Source: Sphingomonas panni (GTDB lineage Bacteria > Pseudomonadota > Alphaproteobacteria > Sphingomonadales > Sphingomonadaceae). From it: a DNA stretch of 64,000 nt. Positions 62,153 to 64,000 of this stretch are shown piece after piece. The notes beneath the pieces were generated by a model. The model worked only from the letters and a program-made list of their open reading frames with translations. It did not search any database and was not told where the DNA came from. Positions within the stretch are counted from its first letter, which is position 1. Each line of letters begins with the position of its first letter. The position numbers and the translations under genes were made by a program. The stretch is taken from contig NZ_JAKREU010000001.1 of NCBI RefSeq assembly GCF_022664435.1, positions 62,001 through 126,000 of the forward strand. Reading direction: 5' to 3'.

Positions 62153-62183
62153 GGCCGCGTCCCCCTGTCCAGGAGACGCGGCC
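62153..62183 (-). terminator. Terminator of acnA
   Basis: A 9-bp stem GGCCGCGTC / GACGCGGCC with inner CC/GG pairing; on the minus strand it is followed by TTTT. It lies 26 bases beyond the acnA stop. Confidence 0.85.
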
Positions 62184-62208
62184 CTTTCCAGCCGTCAGGC
62201 GGTACCGC

Positions 62209-64000
<1,792 letters not shown>

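Overview
The window looks like chromosomal DNA from a sphingomonad (Sphingomonas or a close relative, Alphaproteobacteria). Evidence: high G+C throughout, a hisB-H-A-F-E cluster, the ClpXP adaptors CpdR and SspB, SapC-family and SDR proteins, a large TonB-dependent receptor next to flavin-dependent 'tryptophan halogenases', and intergenic REP-like palindromes. No database search was possible; family names come from motifs read in the sequence.

Region 1 (about 0.1-17.3 kb) is a galactomannan/mannan-use locus. It holds a GH27 alpha-galactosidase, a GH5-type endo-mannanase lipoprotein, a CE2-like SGNH esterase and a 1,101-residue TonB-dependent receptor. A three-gene overlapping operon of halogenase-like flavoproteins (two intact, the middle one lacking the catalytic motifs), a cupin-like protein, a surface metallophosphoesterase and an exported amidase accompany them. 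Three promoters (GH27, receptor/halogenase, mannanase) carry a similar 14-bp CG-centred near-palindrome, probably one LacI-type operator.

Region 2 (17,429-38,599) is a 21.2-kb island inserted in the 3' half of tRNA-Val(GAC). It is bounded by 49-bp direct repeats, with a tyrosine integrase next to the intact tRNA. Its left half holds a RepA-like winged-helix gene, a truncated second integrase and a deleted prophage. That prophage retains a tape-measure tail end, a beta-helix tail spike, a one-piece holin-amidase, a GTA-type spike-base gene and a LexA-like repressor, but no capsid, portal or terminase. The right half is visibly richer in A+T. It contains small secreted or membrane genes, a HigBA pair, a toxin / HigA-ImmA protease / third-gene operon, tiny overlapping genes, and several copies of a composite intergenic repeat (hairpin plus helically phased TACCC boxes) that I do not recognise.

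Region 3 (38.6-64 kb) is ordinary core genome: cpdR, an N-formylglutamate amidohydrolase, a candidate small RNA with an exposed anti-Shine-Dalgarno stretch, cytochrome b561, SapC, a GlcD-like flavin oxidase, a DEAD-box helicase, gmk, fumC, sspB, the his operon, hinT, an amino-acid permease, adenosine kinase, manC plus a HAD-type phosphomannomutase (GDP-mannose supply), and the 3' part of acnA, which runs off the end.
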